Source: Rhizobium sp. L43
GTDB lineage: Bacteria > Pseudomonadota > Alphaproteobacteria > Rhizobiales > Rhizobiaceae
DNA: 64,000 nucleotides
Assembly (NCBI RefSeq): GCF_002531725.1
Contig: NZ_NWSQ01000012.1
Span: 124,001 to 188,000 of the forward strand
Direction: 5' to 3'
Positions within the stretch are counted from its first letter, which is position 1; the number at the start of each line of letters is the position of its first letter. Made by a program: the position numbers and the translations under genes. Shown here in pieces: positions 55,221 through 63,141 of this stretch. Under the pieces are notes generated by a model, which was given only the letters and a program-made list of their open reading frames with translations, had not been told where the DNA came from and did not search any database.

Positions 55221-55478
55221 ATGTCTGTCTTACCCGAGATCAAAACGCCGATTGTATCGATTGTCTCCTACGGCGACAGGAGACAAGTCGTCCTCCCCGC
55301 CGAGTCTGCCGAGGCGACGACGCGTTTGGGGCGGATCTGGGCGGCCATTCTTCTCTGGCATCAGAAGCGGGAAGGACGGCGTGCGCTGAGGGAGCTTACG
55401 GCAGCCGGACTGAAGGATATCGGGGTATCGCAGTCCGATGCGGCGCGCGAAATCGGCAAGTCGTTTTTCTGGGACTGA
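55221..55478 (+). CDS. Small DUF1127-domain protein
   Basis: An 85-residue protein. Its C-terminal half, RRALRELTAAGLKDIGVSQSDAAREIGKSFFW, matches the DUF1127 (YjiS-like) arginine-rich helix found in many alphaproteobacteria and linked to phosphate/carbon and RNA control in recent studies. The ATG at 55221 has AAAGGA 8 bases upstream; an in-frame ATG at 55182 would add 13 residues. It is divergent from the MocR gene and may be its target. Confidence 0.75.
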   Translation: MSVLPEIKTPIVSIVSYGDRRQVVLPAESAEATTRLGRIWAAILLWHQKREGRRALRELTAAGLKDIGVSQSDAAREIGKSFFWD

Positions 55479-55518
55479 CCGTTTCTGGGACTGACCGGGT
55501 CTTCCGCAGCTGGAACGA

Positions 55519-55914
55519 TCAGCTGCAGGCCTTGTTGCCGCCGGACCAGCGATTGACGTCGGCGGCGATGCGGCCTGCGACCGGTTCCGACATCATCGGA
55601 CCGAAGGCCTGGAGGCGCGAGGGGCTTCCCTCGGCCTGTACGACGAGCAGCGGCCGGGCTTCCGGGCTGCCCTTGTGGACGAGCAGGATGCGCGGCCGGC
55701 CGGAGAAGGAATTGAGCTCCGGCGCGAGTTTATAGGCTGCAAAAGCCGGATCGCCCGATTTGAACCAGCAGGCATTGGCGCCGAGCGCCACGCGTTCCAT
55801 CGTCGGCAGCGCGGCGCGGTTCGGACCTGTCGGCGCCGGCGACGACTGGCAGGCCGCGACCATGGTTGCGAGAGCGGCGAGCAGGGCGGCGTTTGCGGAA
55901 AGGCGAGGGCGCAT
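55519..55914 (-). CDS. Lipoprotein of unknown function
   Basis: A 131-residue protein with a lipoprotein signal peptide: MRPRLSANAALLAALATMVAACQSS, lipobox VAAC. The mature part is small and soluble, with two further cysteines (ANACWF and NKACS) probably bonded. I do not recognise the family. The ATG at 55914 follows GGAG by 8 bases. It lies 31 bases downstream of purQ on the same strand and may be carried on the purQ transcript. Confidence 0.8.
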   Translation of the reverse strand: MRPRLSANAALLAALATMVAACQSSPAPTGPNRAALPTMERVALGANACWFKSGDPAFAAYKLAPELNSFSGRPRILLVHKGSPEARPLLVVQAEGSPSRLQAFGPMMSEPVAGRIAADVNRWSGGNKACS

Positions 55915-55945
55915 CGATCTTGCTCCAGATCCGGATGATAGGATT

Positions 55946-56617
55946 TCAGGCAGCGATGACATCGAGCGCCGAGGCAAAGAGGCCACGGCCATCCGAGCCG
56001 CCATGGGCGGTTTCGATCAGGTTCTCCGGATGCGGCATCATGCCGAGCACATTGCCCTTTTCGTTCATCACGCCGGCAATATCGTTGATCGAGCCGTTCG
56101 GATTGGTGCCTTCGGCATAACGGAACACCACCTGGCCATTGCCTTCGATCGCAGCCAGCGTCGCGTCGTCGGCGAAATAATTGCCGTCGTGATGCGCGAC
56201 CGGGCTGCGGATGACCTGCCCCTGCGCATAGGCGCGGGTGAAATCCGTCTCGGCATTGACGACTTCGAGCTTGACTTCGCGGCAGACGAATTTCAGCGAG
56301 GCATTGCGCATCAAAGCGCCGGGCAGCAGGCCGGCCTCAACGAGGATCTGGAAGCCGTTGCAGACGCCGAGCACCTTCACGCCCTTTGCCGCCTTGTCGA
56401 TGATCGCCTGCATGACCGGCATGCGGGCGGCAATGGCGCCGCAGCGCAGGTAATCGCCGTAAGAGAAGCCGCCGGGGATGACGATCAGGTCGACATCGGG
56501 GATGTCGGTCTCCGTCTGCCAGATCGTCACCGGCGCCTTGCCGGAGATCTTGGTCAAGGCGGCGATCATGTCGCGGTCGCGGTTGAGGCCCGGAAGTTGA
56601 ACGACGGCTGATTTCAT
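55946..56617 (-). CDS. purQ: Phosphoribosylformylglycinamidine synthase subunit PurQ
   Basis: A 223-residue class I glutamine amidotransferase. The nucleophile cysteine is in VLGVCNGFQILVEAG, and the His-Glu of the triad lie in MMPHPENL. The N-terminus KSAVVQLPGLNRDRDM and GGFSYGDYLRCGAIAA are standard. It feeds ammonia to PurL. Its ATG overlaps the kptA stop by 4 bases, so the two genes should be translated together. Confidence 0.97.
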   Translation of the reverse strand: MKSAVVQLPGLNRDRDMIAALTKISGKAPVTIWQTETDIPDVDLIVIPGGFSYGDYLRCGAIAARMPVMQAIIDKAAKGVKVLGVCNGFQILVEAGLLPGALMRNASLKFVCREVKLEVVNAETDFTRAYAQGQVIRSPVAHHDGNYFADDATLAAIEGNGQVVFRYAEGTNPNGSINDIAGVMNEKGNVLGMMPHPENLIETAHGGSDGRGLFASALDVIAA

Positions 56618-57168
56618 GGGGTCCCTGCGTCTAGCGAAAGATATTGAACTGGAACGCTTTCGGCGAGCCATACCCCATTGTCGGAGACAAAGAAAGAATG
56701 ACCCTCTGAAAACATGCGGGCCGCATCGACGCGCAGGATGATATGTTCACCCTTGCGGCGCATTGCGACGATTTTTGCGGTTTCGACATCTGCTGAGAGA
56801 TGAACATGGTGCCGCTGCATCCTCTTCAAGCCTTCGCGCTCGATCGATTGCCAGTTCGTCAGAGACGTGCCGTGAAAAAGAGCGGCCGGCGGCTCCACCT
56901 GGTTCAATGCGAGGTCGACGTCGACACTATGACCCTGATTGGCGCGAATTCTGTTATCGACGAGGGTGAAGCGCTTCTTCGGATTGTTGTCGACAATCTC
57001 GACAATATCGGCGCGGGAAACCTCATATTTCGACGTCAGGGCTTTTTCGAGCGCATCGAACGACACCCAGCCCTCGGCATCAAGCGTCAGGCCCGCGGCA
57101 TCGGGCGCATGACGCAAAACATAGCTCATATATTTCGAGACTTCCGTCTCCAGCTTTGCTTTCATCAT
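56614..57168 (-). CDS. kptA: RNA 2'-phosphotransferase (Tpt1/KptA)
   Basis: A 184-residue NAD-dependent enzyme that removes the 2'-phosphate left by RNA ligation in eukaryotes, forming ADP-ribose 1'',2''-cyclic phosphate. Family features are SKYMSYVLRHAPDAAGL (catalytic Arg-His), LFHGTSLTNWQSIEREGL, HVHLSADVETA and ILRVDAARMFSEG. Length is normal. In bacteria its substrate is unclear because the eukaryotic ligation pathway is missing. It is wedged between purS and purQ, coupled to purQ by a 4-base overlap, probably without functional connection. Confidence 0.93.
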   Translation of the reverse strand: MMKAKLETEVSKYMSYVLRHAPDAAGLTLDAEGWVSFDALEKALTSKYEVSRADIVEIVDNNPKKRFTLVDNRIRANQGHSVDVDLALNQVEPPAALFHGTSLTNWQSIEREGLKRMQRHHVHLSADVETAKIVAMRRKGEHIILRVDAARMFSEGHSFFVSDNGVWLAESVPVQYLSLDAGTP

Positions 57169-57212
57169 GACGCCAAATCCTCAAGGTCCGCCGGACGACG
57201 GGGCTGTGATCG

Positions 57213-57455
57213 TCAATCGATCGCGATCGCGTAATTCTCGATCACCGTATTGGCGAGCAGTTTTTCGCACATGGCCTTGAGGTCGGCCTCGGCCTTGGCC
57301 TTATCGGCGCCTTCCAGTTCCAGGTCGAAGACCTTGCCCTGTCTGACATGGCCGACGCCCGAGAAGCCGAGGGCACTGAGCGCGCCCTCGATAGCCTTGC
57401 CCTGCGGATCGAGAACGCCGTTTTTCAGCGTGACGGTGACACGAGCCTTGATCAC
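57213..57455 (-). CDS. purS: Phosphoribosylformylglycinamidine synthase subunit PurS
   Basis: An 80-residue protein, the small structural subunit joining PurL and PurQ. The pattern KARVTVTLKNGVLDPQGKAIEGALSALGFSGVGHVRQGKVFDLEL is diagnostic. GTG start at 57455. It lies 35 bases downstream of purC and 44 bases upstream of kptA on the minus strand. Confidence 0.95.
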   Translation of the reverse strand: MIKARVTVTLKNGVLDPQGKAIEGALSALGFSGVGHVRQGKVFDLELEGADKAKAEADLKAMCEKLLANTVIENYAIAID

Positions 57456-57490
57456 TTTGTCTTTCCTGCCTTACTTGACCAGACGATCTT

Positions 57491-58255
57491 TTACTTAACC
57501 AAAACGGGGCCGGTGCCGCGCACAGGCTCGTTTTCATTGATGATGCCGAGACGGCGCGCAACTTCGGAATAGGCTTCGAGCAGCCCGCCCAGATCACGGC
57601 GGAAACGATCCTTGTCCATCTTCTCGTGGGTCTCGATATCCCAGAGCCGGCAGCTGTCCGGTGAGATCTCGTCGGCGAGGATGATGCGCATCAGATCGCC
57701 TTCGAACAGGCGGCCGCATTCGATCTTGAAGTCGACAAGCTGGATACCGACGCCGAGGAAGAGGCCGGTCATGAAGTCGTTGACGCGGATGGCAAGCGCC
57801 ATGATGTCATCGAGCTCGGCGGGGTTGGCCCAGCCGAAGGCAGTGATGTGCTCTTCGGAGACCATCGGATCGTCGAGTGCGTCGGACTTGTAATAGAATT
57901 CGATGATCGAGCGCGGCAGGACCACGCCTTCATCGATCCCGAGGCGCTTGGCGAGCGAACCGGCGGCGACGTTGCGCACGACGATCTCCAGCGGGATCAT
58001 CTCCACTTCCTTGATCAACTGCTCGCGCATGTTGAGCCGGCGGATGAAATGCGTAGGGATGCCGATCTTGTTCAGATGGCTGAAGATGTATTCGGAAATG
58101 CGATTGTTGAGGACGCCCTTGCCATCGATGACTTCGTGTTTCTTCTTGTTGAAGGCAGTGGCATCGTCCTTGAAAAACTGGATCAAAGTGCCCGGTTCCG
58201 GGCCTTCATACAGAATCTTTGCCTTGCCCTCGTAGATACGGCGGCGACGGTTCAT
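57491..58255 (-). CDS. purC: SAICAR synthetase
   Basis: A 254-residue enzyme joining CAIR and aspartate in purine synthesis. RRRIYEGKAKILYEGPEPGTLIQFFKDDATAFNKKK, PLEIVVRNVAAGSLAKRLGI, LVDFKIECGRLFEGDLMRIILADEISPDSCRLWD are typical. The ATG at 58255 gives the common N-terminus MNRRRR; an ATG nine bases earlier (MTTMNRRRR) is equally open, with a weak GAGA upstream. It is the first gene of the purC-purS-kptA-purQ run on the minus strand. Confidence 0.95.
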   Translation of the reverse strand: MNRRRRIYEGKAKILYEGPEPGTLIQFFKDDATAFNKKKHEVIDGKGVLNNRISEYIFSHLNKIGIPTHFIRRLNMREQLIKEVEMIPLEIVVRNVAAGSLAKRLGIDEGVVLPRSIIEFYYKSDALDDPMVSEEHITAFGWANPAELDDIMALAIRVNDFMTGLFLGVGIQLVDFKIECGRLFEGDLMRIILADEISPDSCRLWDIETHEKMDKDRFRRDLGGLLEAYSEVARRLGIINENEPVRGTGPVLVK

Positions 58256-58363
58256 CGTGGTCATTCTCTGTTGTTGGCGCTCTTGGGATAGCGCGAGTGG
58301 ATCGATCTCGTGGCGTCCCCTTAAAGGAAAAGAGTGGGTTTCACAATCCGCCTGTCGCTCCTT

Positions 58364-58446
58364 CCCCGGTTTCGGATTCTCTTGGCCCCGGTTTCCGAAT
58401 TTTCTGGCCCCGGTTTCCGATTCTACGGAATACCGCCAAGAGAATC
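58364..58446. repeat. Three 22-bp direct repeats inside a 12-bp inverted repeat upstream of purC
   Basis: CCCCGGTTTC begins at 58364, 58386 and 58408, an exact 22-base period, with similar bases filling each unit (consensus CCCCGGTTTCCGATTCTCTTGG). A perfect 12-base inverted repeat GATTCTCTTGGC (58375-58386) and GCCAAGAGAATC (58435-58446) flanks part of the array. It lies between the PAS-GGDEF-EAL stop codon and the purC start, where the purC promoter must be. Confidence 0.75.
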
Positions 58447-58528
58447 GAATGAATTCGCAAGATGAGTCTAGCGCCTTTTCCTCTAGGGTGAAATGACGGC
58501 GAAATGGCGGGTTGCTTGTGGCAGGTTT

Positions 58529-60826
58529 TTATTTGGCAGCTCTGCTTCGCAGCGTGCGGCGAAGCTGCGCCTGCAAGGCGCGAGCGGCGGTTTGCCCGTG
58601 GCGCCAGCTTCCGGCGCGGATGAAGGAGGGGATCTGCATGGCCGGCATCGGCCGGGCGAGCGCGTAGCCCTGCAGCGTGTCGCAGTCGAGTTCTTCGAGA
58701 ATGCGGATATGATCCGCCGTCTCGACACCCTCGGCGATGACGAGAATGCCAAGCGAGCGGCCGATGTCGATGATGGAGCCGACCAGTTTGCGCTGCTCGG
58801 CCGATTGCGGCAGCATGCGGATCAGCTCGCGGTCGATCTTCAGCGTCTTCGGACTCAAGCGCAGCAGGCTGACGATCGAGGCGTGGCCGGTGCCGAAATC
58901 ATCGATCTGGATGTCGATGCCGAGTTTGCGCAGCTTTTTCAGATTGGCGGCCACCGCCTCATCGCAATCGTCGAGCGAGATCGATTCCAGCAGTTCGAAG
59001 GAGATGGTGCCAGGCGGGATCTTCAGGGCGCGGAGCTTCTTGCCGAGATCGGGATCGGCAAGCCGCCTGGCGGAAACGTTGACCGATATTTTCGGCACCG
59101 GCAGCCCGTCCTTGATCCAGGCGCGGCGGTCGGCAAGGGCGCGCTCCAGGATCAGGGCATCGATGGTCGAAACGACGTCGAGATCCTCGGCGATATCGAG
59201 GAAGCGATCGGGCGTCAGCAGCCCGTGCACTGGGTGCTGCCAGCGGGCAAGTGTTTCGACGCCCACGACATCGAGCGTGCGGGCATCGAACTGCAGCTGA
59301 TAGAAGGGCACGAATTCATTGCGCTCGAGGCCGATCAGGATCTCGTCGGCAAGGTGCTTGGCGGAGATGATGTCGCGGCGGGCAGCGGCCGAGAAAAACT
59401 CGAAGCGGTTGCGACCGAGGCCCTTGGCGCGATAAAGCGCGATATCGGCATCGAGCAGCGTCTGCTTGGCATCGAGCTTCGGCCCGCTGTCGATGGCAAT
59501 GCCGATACTGGCGCCGAAACGGCAGTCGTGCCCCTCGTACCGGACGGGTTTGCGCAATTCGCGAATGATACGTTGAGCAAGGCCGGCGATCTTCTTCGAC
59601 CCGGGATCGACGATGCAGAGGATGACGAACTCGTCACCGCCGATGCGGGCGACGAAATCGGCGGCGCGAACCGAATTTCCGAGCACGCTTGCGGCATGCT
59701 TGAGCATGGCGTCGCCCGCCCGGTGGCCGAGCGTGTCGTTGATCTGCTTGAAACGGTCGAGATCGATATGCAGGATCGCCAGCCCAAGGCCCTTGGCCCG
59801 GCACTCGGCCGAGCGCTCATCCAGCATCTTGTCGAGATAGCGGCGGTTCGGCAGGCTGGTGAGATAATCGTGCAGCGCCAGGTGCTCGATGCTCTCCTTG
59901 GCGGCTTCGAGTTCGCGATTGTGGGCCTCGGCCAGATCCTTGGCGCGCTGCAACTCGTTTCGGAGCGCGACCTCCGCGGTGACGTCCCAATTGGCGCCGA
60001 TCAGCTTGCGGTGGCCGTTGCCGTCGATGAAAAAGGCCGAGCGGGCGCGGATGACACGTTCGACGCCGTCACCGCGAATGATGCGGTACTCCTGCTGGAA
60101 ATCACTGCCGCTTTCGACGCTACGGTCGGACAGGCCCAGCACGCGCTCGCGGTCCTCGGGATGCAGACTTTTCGCCCAGGCGTCGCTGGCGATCTGGCGC
60201 GCGGCGCCCTGCAGTCCGTAAATGGCGATGAGGCGCTCGTCCCATTCGACCGTGTCATTGTCGATATCCGCCTCGAAAACGCCGATGCGGGAAATCTCCA
60301 GCGCCAGATCGAGCCGGCGCGACAGACGTGACAGCGTCTCCTCGGCCTCCTTGCGGGCGGTGATATCGGTATCCGTGCCGACGATGCGCGTCGGCACGCC
60401 GCTCTCGTCCCATTCCACGCAGGCGCCGCGGCAGTCGATCCAGATCCAGTGGCCGTCCCGGTGACGTTCGCGATATTCGAAGATCTGGAAATCCGGGTCG
60501 CCGGCATTTTGCCGCTCGATGGCATGGACGACAAAATCACGATCATCGGGGTGGACGAGCTGCAGCCAGGCGTCGTAATCGCCAGCGGCCTCCTCGTCGG
60601 GCGCCATGCCGCGCATGGTCTTCCACGTCTGCGAGTAATATTTCCGGCCGAGACGAAAGTTGTGATCCCATACGCCGAGGCCCGAGCCGACGAGCGCATG
60701 GTTCCATCGACTTTCCCGATCCGCCAGATCGGATTCGTCGGCCGCCCCGTTGCCGACGCCTGTCTCAGCCGCTGCGGCCTCGCCATGCGGATCCTCGGCT
60801 TTTGGATGGGCTTTCTTCACGGGCAT
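58529..60826 (-). CDS. PAS-PAS-GGDEF-EAL cyclic-di-GMP signalling protein
   Basis: A 765-residue cytoplasmic protein with no membrane helix. PAS domains lie at about residues 40-155 and 170-285 (each followed by a PAC motif). A diguanylate cyclase domain (320-480) has an intact RIGGDEFV motif. A phosphodiesterase domain (490-745) reads VETLARW where EAL is usual, keeping the metal-binding glutamate; NVSARR, ELLESISL, IDDFGTG, LKID and AEGVET are also present, so it is probably active. It could make and break cyclic di-GMP under control of a signal sensed by the PAS domains. Its stop codon is about 270 bases upstream of purC; no link to purines is evident. Confidence 0.92.
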   Translation of the reverse strand: MPVKKAHPKAEDPHGEAAAAETGVGNGAADESDLADRESRWNHALVGSGLGVWDHNFRLGRKYYSQTWKTMRGMAPDEEAAGDYDAWLQLVHPDDRDFVVHAIERQNAGDPDFQIFEYRERHRDGHWIWIDCRGACVEWDESGVPTRIVGTDTDITARKEAEETLSRLSRRLDLALEISRIGVFEADIDNDTVEWDERLIAIYGLQGAARQIASDAWAKSLHPEDRERVLGLSDRSVESGSDFQQEYRIIRGDGVERVIRARSAFFIDGNGHRKLIGANWDVTAEVALRNELQRAKDLAEAHNRELEAAKESIEHLALHDYLTSLPNRRYLDKMLDERSAECRAKGLGLAILHIDLDRFKQINDTLGHRAGDAMLKHAASVLGNSVRAADFVARIGGDEFVILCIVDPGSKKIAGLAQRIIRELRKPVRYEGHDCRFGASIGIAIDSGPKLDAKQTLLDADIALYRAKGLGRNRFEFFSAAARRDIISAKHLADEILIGLERNEFVPFYQLQFDARTLDVVGVETLARWQHPVHGLLTPDRFLDIAEDLDVVSTIDALILERALADRRAWIKDGLPVPKISVNVSARRLADPDLGKKLRALKIPPGTISFELLESISLDDCDEAVAANLKKLRKLGIDIQIDDFGTGHASIVSLLRLSPKTLKIDRELIRMLPQSAEQRKLVGSIIDIGRSLGILVIAEGVETADHIRILEELDCDTLQGYALARPMPAMQIPSFIRAGSWRHGQTAARALQAQLRRTLRSRAAK

Positions 60827-60924
60827 TCTCGCTTATTTCAATCTTCGTGCAGTCTGCTGTCATTCCATTAAGAAAGACTTAGAAAGCACTTGCTGAACTA
60901 GCGAGGAGGCGGGTTTTCCTTAAA

Positions 60925-61479
60925 TCAGATGGAGAGCCGGCTGAGGAACTGGGCGAAGACCATCGTGCCTTCCGGCCAGGGGCCATGACCGGAATCAGCG
61001 TTGATATGACCGGCTTCCCCGGCATCGACGAGGAAGGAGCCCCAGCTGCTGGCGATTTCGTCGGCATGTTCGTAAGAGCCGAACGGATCGTTGCGGCTGG
61101 CCACCGTGATCGAGGGGAAGGGCAGCGGATCGCGCGGATAGGGTCCGAAGGTCATCAGGTGCTTCGGGCGGATGTTGGGATTGGCGACATCCGGCGGGGC
61201 AACGAAGAAGGCGCCCGCCACCGGCTTGCGGAAATGCGGGATGGCATGAATGGCCGAGGCCACGCCGAGCGAATGGGCGACGAGGATGACCGGGCGGGTC
61301 GAGGCGTTCACCTCCTCGGCGATACGGGCGATCCAGTCTTCGCGGACCGGCTTCGTCCATTCGGCCTGTTCGACGCGCCGCGCCGTGCTGAGTTTTGCCT
61401 CCCAGCGGCTCTGCCAGTGGCTCGGGCCGGAATTGGTGTAGCCGGGGATGATGAGGATATCTGCGTCTGAGGCTTTCAT
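60925..61479 (-). CDS. RBBP9/YdeN-like serine hydrolase
   Basis: A 184-residue alpha/beta hydrolase. The N-terminus ADILIIPGYTNSGPSHWQSRWE, the nucleophile serine in VILVAHSLGVASAIHA, PFGSYEHADEIASSWGS carrying an acid, and the histidine in DAGEAGHINADSG match the RBBP9/YdeN family. It probably hydrolyses esters in the cytoplasm; the natural substrate is unknown. The ATG at 61479 is chosen because upstream codons look like intergenic sequence. It is divergent from the DUF2189 gene. Confidence 0.88.
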   Translation of the reverse strand: MKASDADILIIPGYTNSGPSHWQSRWEAKLSTARRVEQAEWTKPVREDWIARIAEEVNASTRPVILVAHSLGVASAIHAIPHFRKPVAGAFFVAPPDVANPNIRPKHLMTFGPYPRDPLPFPSITVASRNDPFGSYEHADEIASSWGSFLVDAGEAGHINADSGHGPWPEGTMVFAQFLSRLSI

Positions 61480-61656
61480 AGTGCCGCCGATGTGAGAAAG
61501 CTTGCCCAAGATGTCAAGAGGGGATGTGAAAGGGAGAGAGCGACACGGGCGCTGAGCTTTGCTATATTGCTCCAGTGCCGGTTGCGGATTTCGTGTCGGC
61601 TTGCCCGCCGATGCGCGTCCGCCGCCGACCAGGTCTCGGCTGAGGAGGAGAAAGCC

Positions 61657-62460
61657 ATGGCGGCATTTCATGTCATGACGGGTGCTGGCGAAAGCTTCGC
61701 GCGGCCCGTGGTCAATCGCATCGGTATCGCCGACGTCTTCGACGCGCTGAAGCGCGGATACGAGGATTTTATGGAGAAACCGTCCCACTACGTGTTCCTG
61801 TGCCTGATGTATCCGATCGCCGGCGTCTTCCTGACGCTGTGGACCTCGGGCGCCAACCTCCTACCGATGGTCTTCCCGCTTATGGCGGGTTTCGTGCTGA
61901 TCGGCCCGATTGCAGCGATTGGCCTCTATGAAATCAGCCGCCGGCGCGAGGCCGGCCTCGACACGTCCTGGACGCATGCGCTCGACGTGCGCCATTCGCC
62001 GGCGCTGCCATCGATCATCGCGGTCGGGCTGATGCTTTGCGGCCTTTTCGTCGTCTGGCTGGTGACGGCGCAGACTCTCTACAGCAATCTGCTCGGCGAA
62101 GTGTTTCCGCGCAGCATGGCGGATTTCTTCCGCCAGGTCTTCGGCACGCCCGAAGGCATGCAGTTGATCATCTGGGGCAATCTGATCGGCTTCGTCTTTG
62201 CGCTCGTCGTGCTGGCGATTTCAGTCATCACCTTTCCGCTGTTGCTCGACCGTGATGTCGGTGCCGTTTCCGCCGTCGTCGCCTCGATCCGCGCCACGGT
62301 CGCCAATCCGGTGCCGGTGCTGCTCTGGGGCCTCATCGTCGCAGCGCTGCTCGTCATCGGTACGATCCCGGTCTTTGCCGGGCTTGCGCTCGTCATCCCT
62401 ATCCTCGGCCATGCGACCTGGCATCTCTATCGCAAGCTGATTGCGCGGGAAGCCGCGTAA
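61657..62460 (+). CDS. DUF2189 integral membrane protein
   Basis: A 267-residue protein with about six transmembrane helices (first at about residues 48-66, the last near 235-255). The N-terminus MTGAGESFARPVVNRIGIADVFDALKRGYEDFMEKPSHYVF matches DUF2189. The family is common in alphaproteobacteria and often described as cytochrome-c oxidase subunit-like, but the role is unsettled. The ATG at 61657 is preceded by GAGGAGGAG, a very strong ribosome site. It is followed 100 bases later by the iron-permease-family gene on the same strand. Confidence 0.88.
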   Translation: MAAFHVMTGAGESFARPVVNRIGIADVFDALKRGYEDFMEKPSHYVFLCLMYPIAGVFLTLWTSGANLLPMVFPLMAGFVLIGPIAAIGLYEISRRREAGLDTSWTHALDVRHSPALPSIIAVGLMLCGLFVVWLVTAQTLYSNLLGEVFPRSMADFFRQVFGTPEGMQLIIWGNLIGFVFALVVLAISVITFPLLLDRDVGAVSAVVASIRATVANPVPVLLWGLIVAALLVIGTIPVFAGLALVIPILGHATWHLYRKLIAREAA

Positions 62461-62562
62461 TCGCAAGTGCGTGCCCCCGGGAATCTCGGATCCCCGGGGG
62501 AACCTCAAGCCGGCCTCGGCGTTTTTAGAAAGCGGAGTTCGGGGAAGGATTCAGAGGTTACG

Positions 62563-63042
62563 ATGAAGCATCTGTTCGCCCACTTCGCGACCAAGACATC
62601 GGAATGGGCGGGCAAACCCGTCATCTTCATTCTGGCGCTGACCGCCGTCATCCTCTGGGCCTTACTTGGCCCTTTCTTCGATTATTCGGAAACCTGGCAG
62701 CTGGTCATCAATACCGCCACAACGATCGTCACCTTCCTGATGGTTTTCGTGCTGCAGAACGCCCAGACGCGTGACACAAGGGCGATCCAGGCCAAGCTCA
62801 ATGAAATCATCCTGACGAGCCATGCCGAGAACCGTTTCATCGGCATCGAAAATCTCGATGAAGAGGAGTTGAAGCGTCTCGACGAGTTGGTCGCCAAGGC
62901 CGCCAAGGGCCGGGGCGAGACGGAGGCATGTAGGACAGAGGAAGTGGTGAAAGCGGCGCCGTTGAAAAAGGCGGAGGCACGCAAACGTTCTGTGGTTGCT
63001 AAAGCGCCGAAGCAAAAACAGCGGCCGCTTGAGAAAAGCTGA
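62563..63042 (+). CDS. Low-affinity iron permease family protein
   Basis: A 159-residue protein. Two transmembrane helices are at about residues 18-38 and 46-65 (PVIFILALTAVILWALLGPFF and TWQLVINTATTIVTFLMVFVLQN), then QTRDTRAIQAKLNEIIL, the pattern of the low-affinity iron permease / Fet4-like family. The last 50 residues are Lys/Arg/Ala-rich. Bacterial members are short and their transport role is not proven. The ATG at 62563 follows GAGG by 6 bases. Confidence 0.85.
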   Translation: MKHLFAHFATKTSEWAGKPVIFILALTAVILWALLGPFFDYSETWQLVINTATTIVTFLMVFVLQNAQTRDTRAIQAKLNEIILTSHAENRFIGIENLDEEELKRLDELVAKAAKGRGETEACRTEEVVKAAPLKKAEARKRSVVAKAPKQKQRPLEKS

Positions 63043-63093
63043 ACATCAGGCTGCGACTAAGGGGAAAGCCACCCGACAGAGGTATGCCGGCAG

Positions 63094-63118
63094 AAAAACG
63101 GCGCCTGCAAGGGCGCCG
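63094..63118 (-). terminator. Terminator of purB
   Basis: On the minus strand CGGCGCC-CTTGCA-GGCGCCG forms a 7-bp stem, followed by TTTTT. It lies 24 bases after the purB stop. Confidence 0.85.
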
Positions 63119-63141
63119 CCGTATCGTTTATTGCAGATCGC

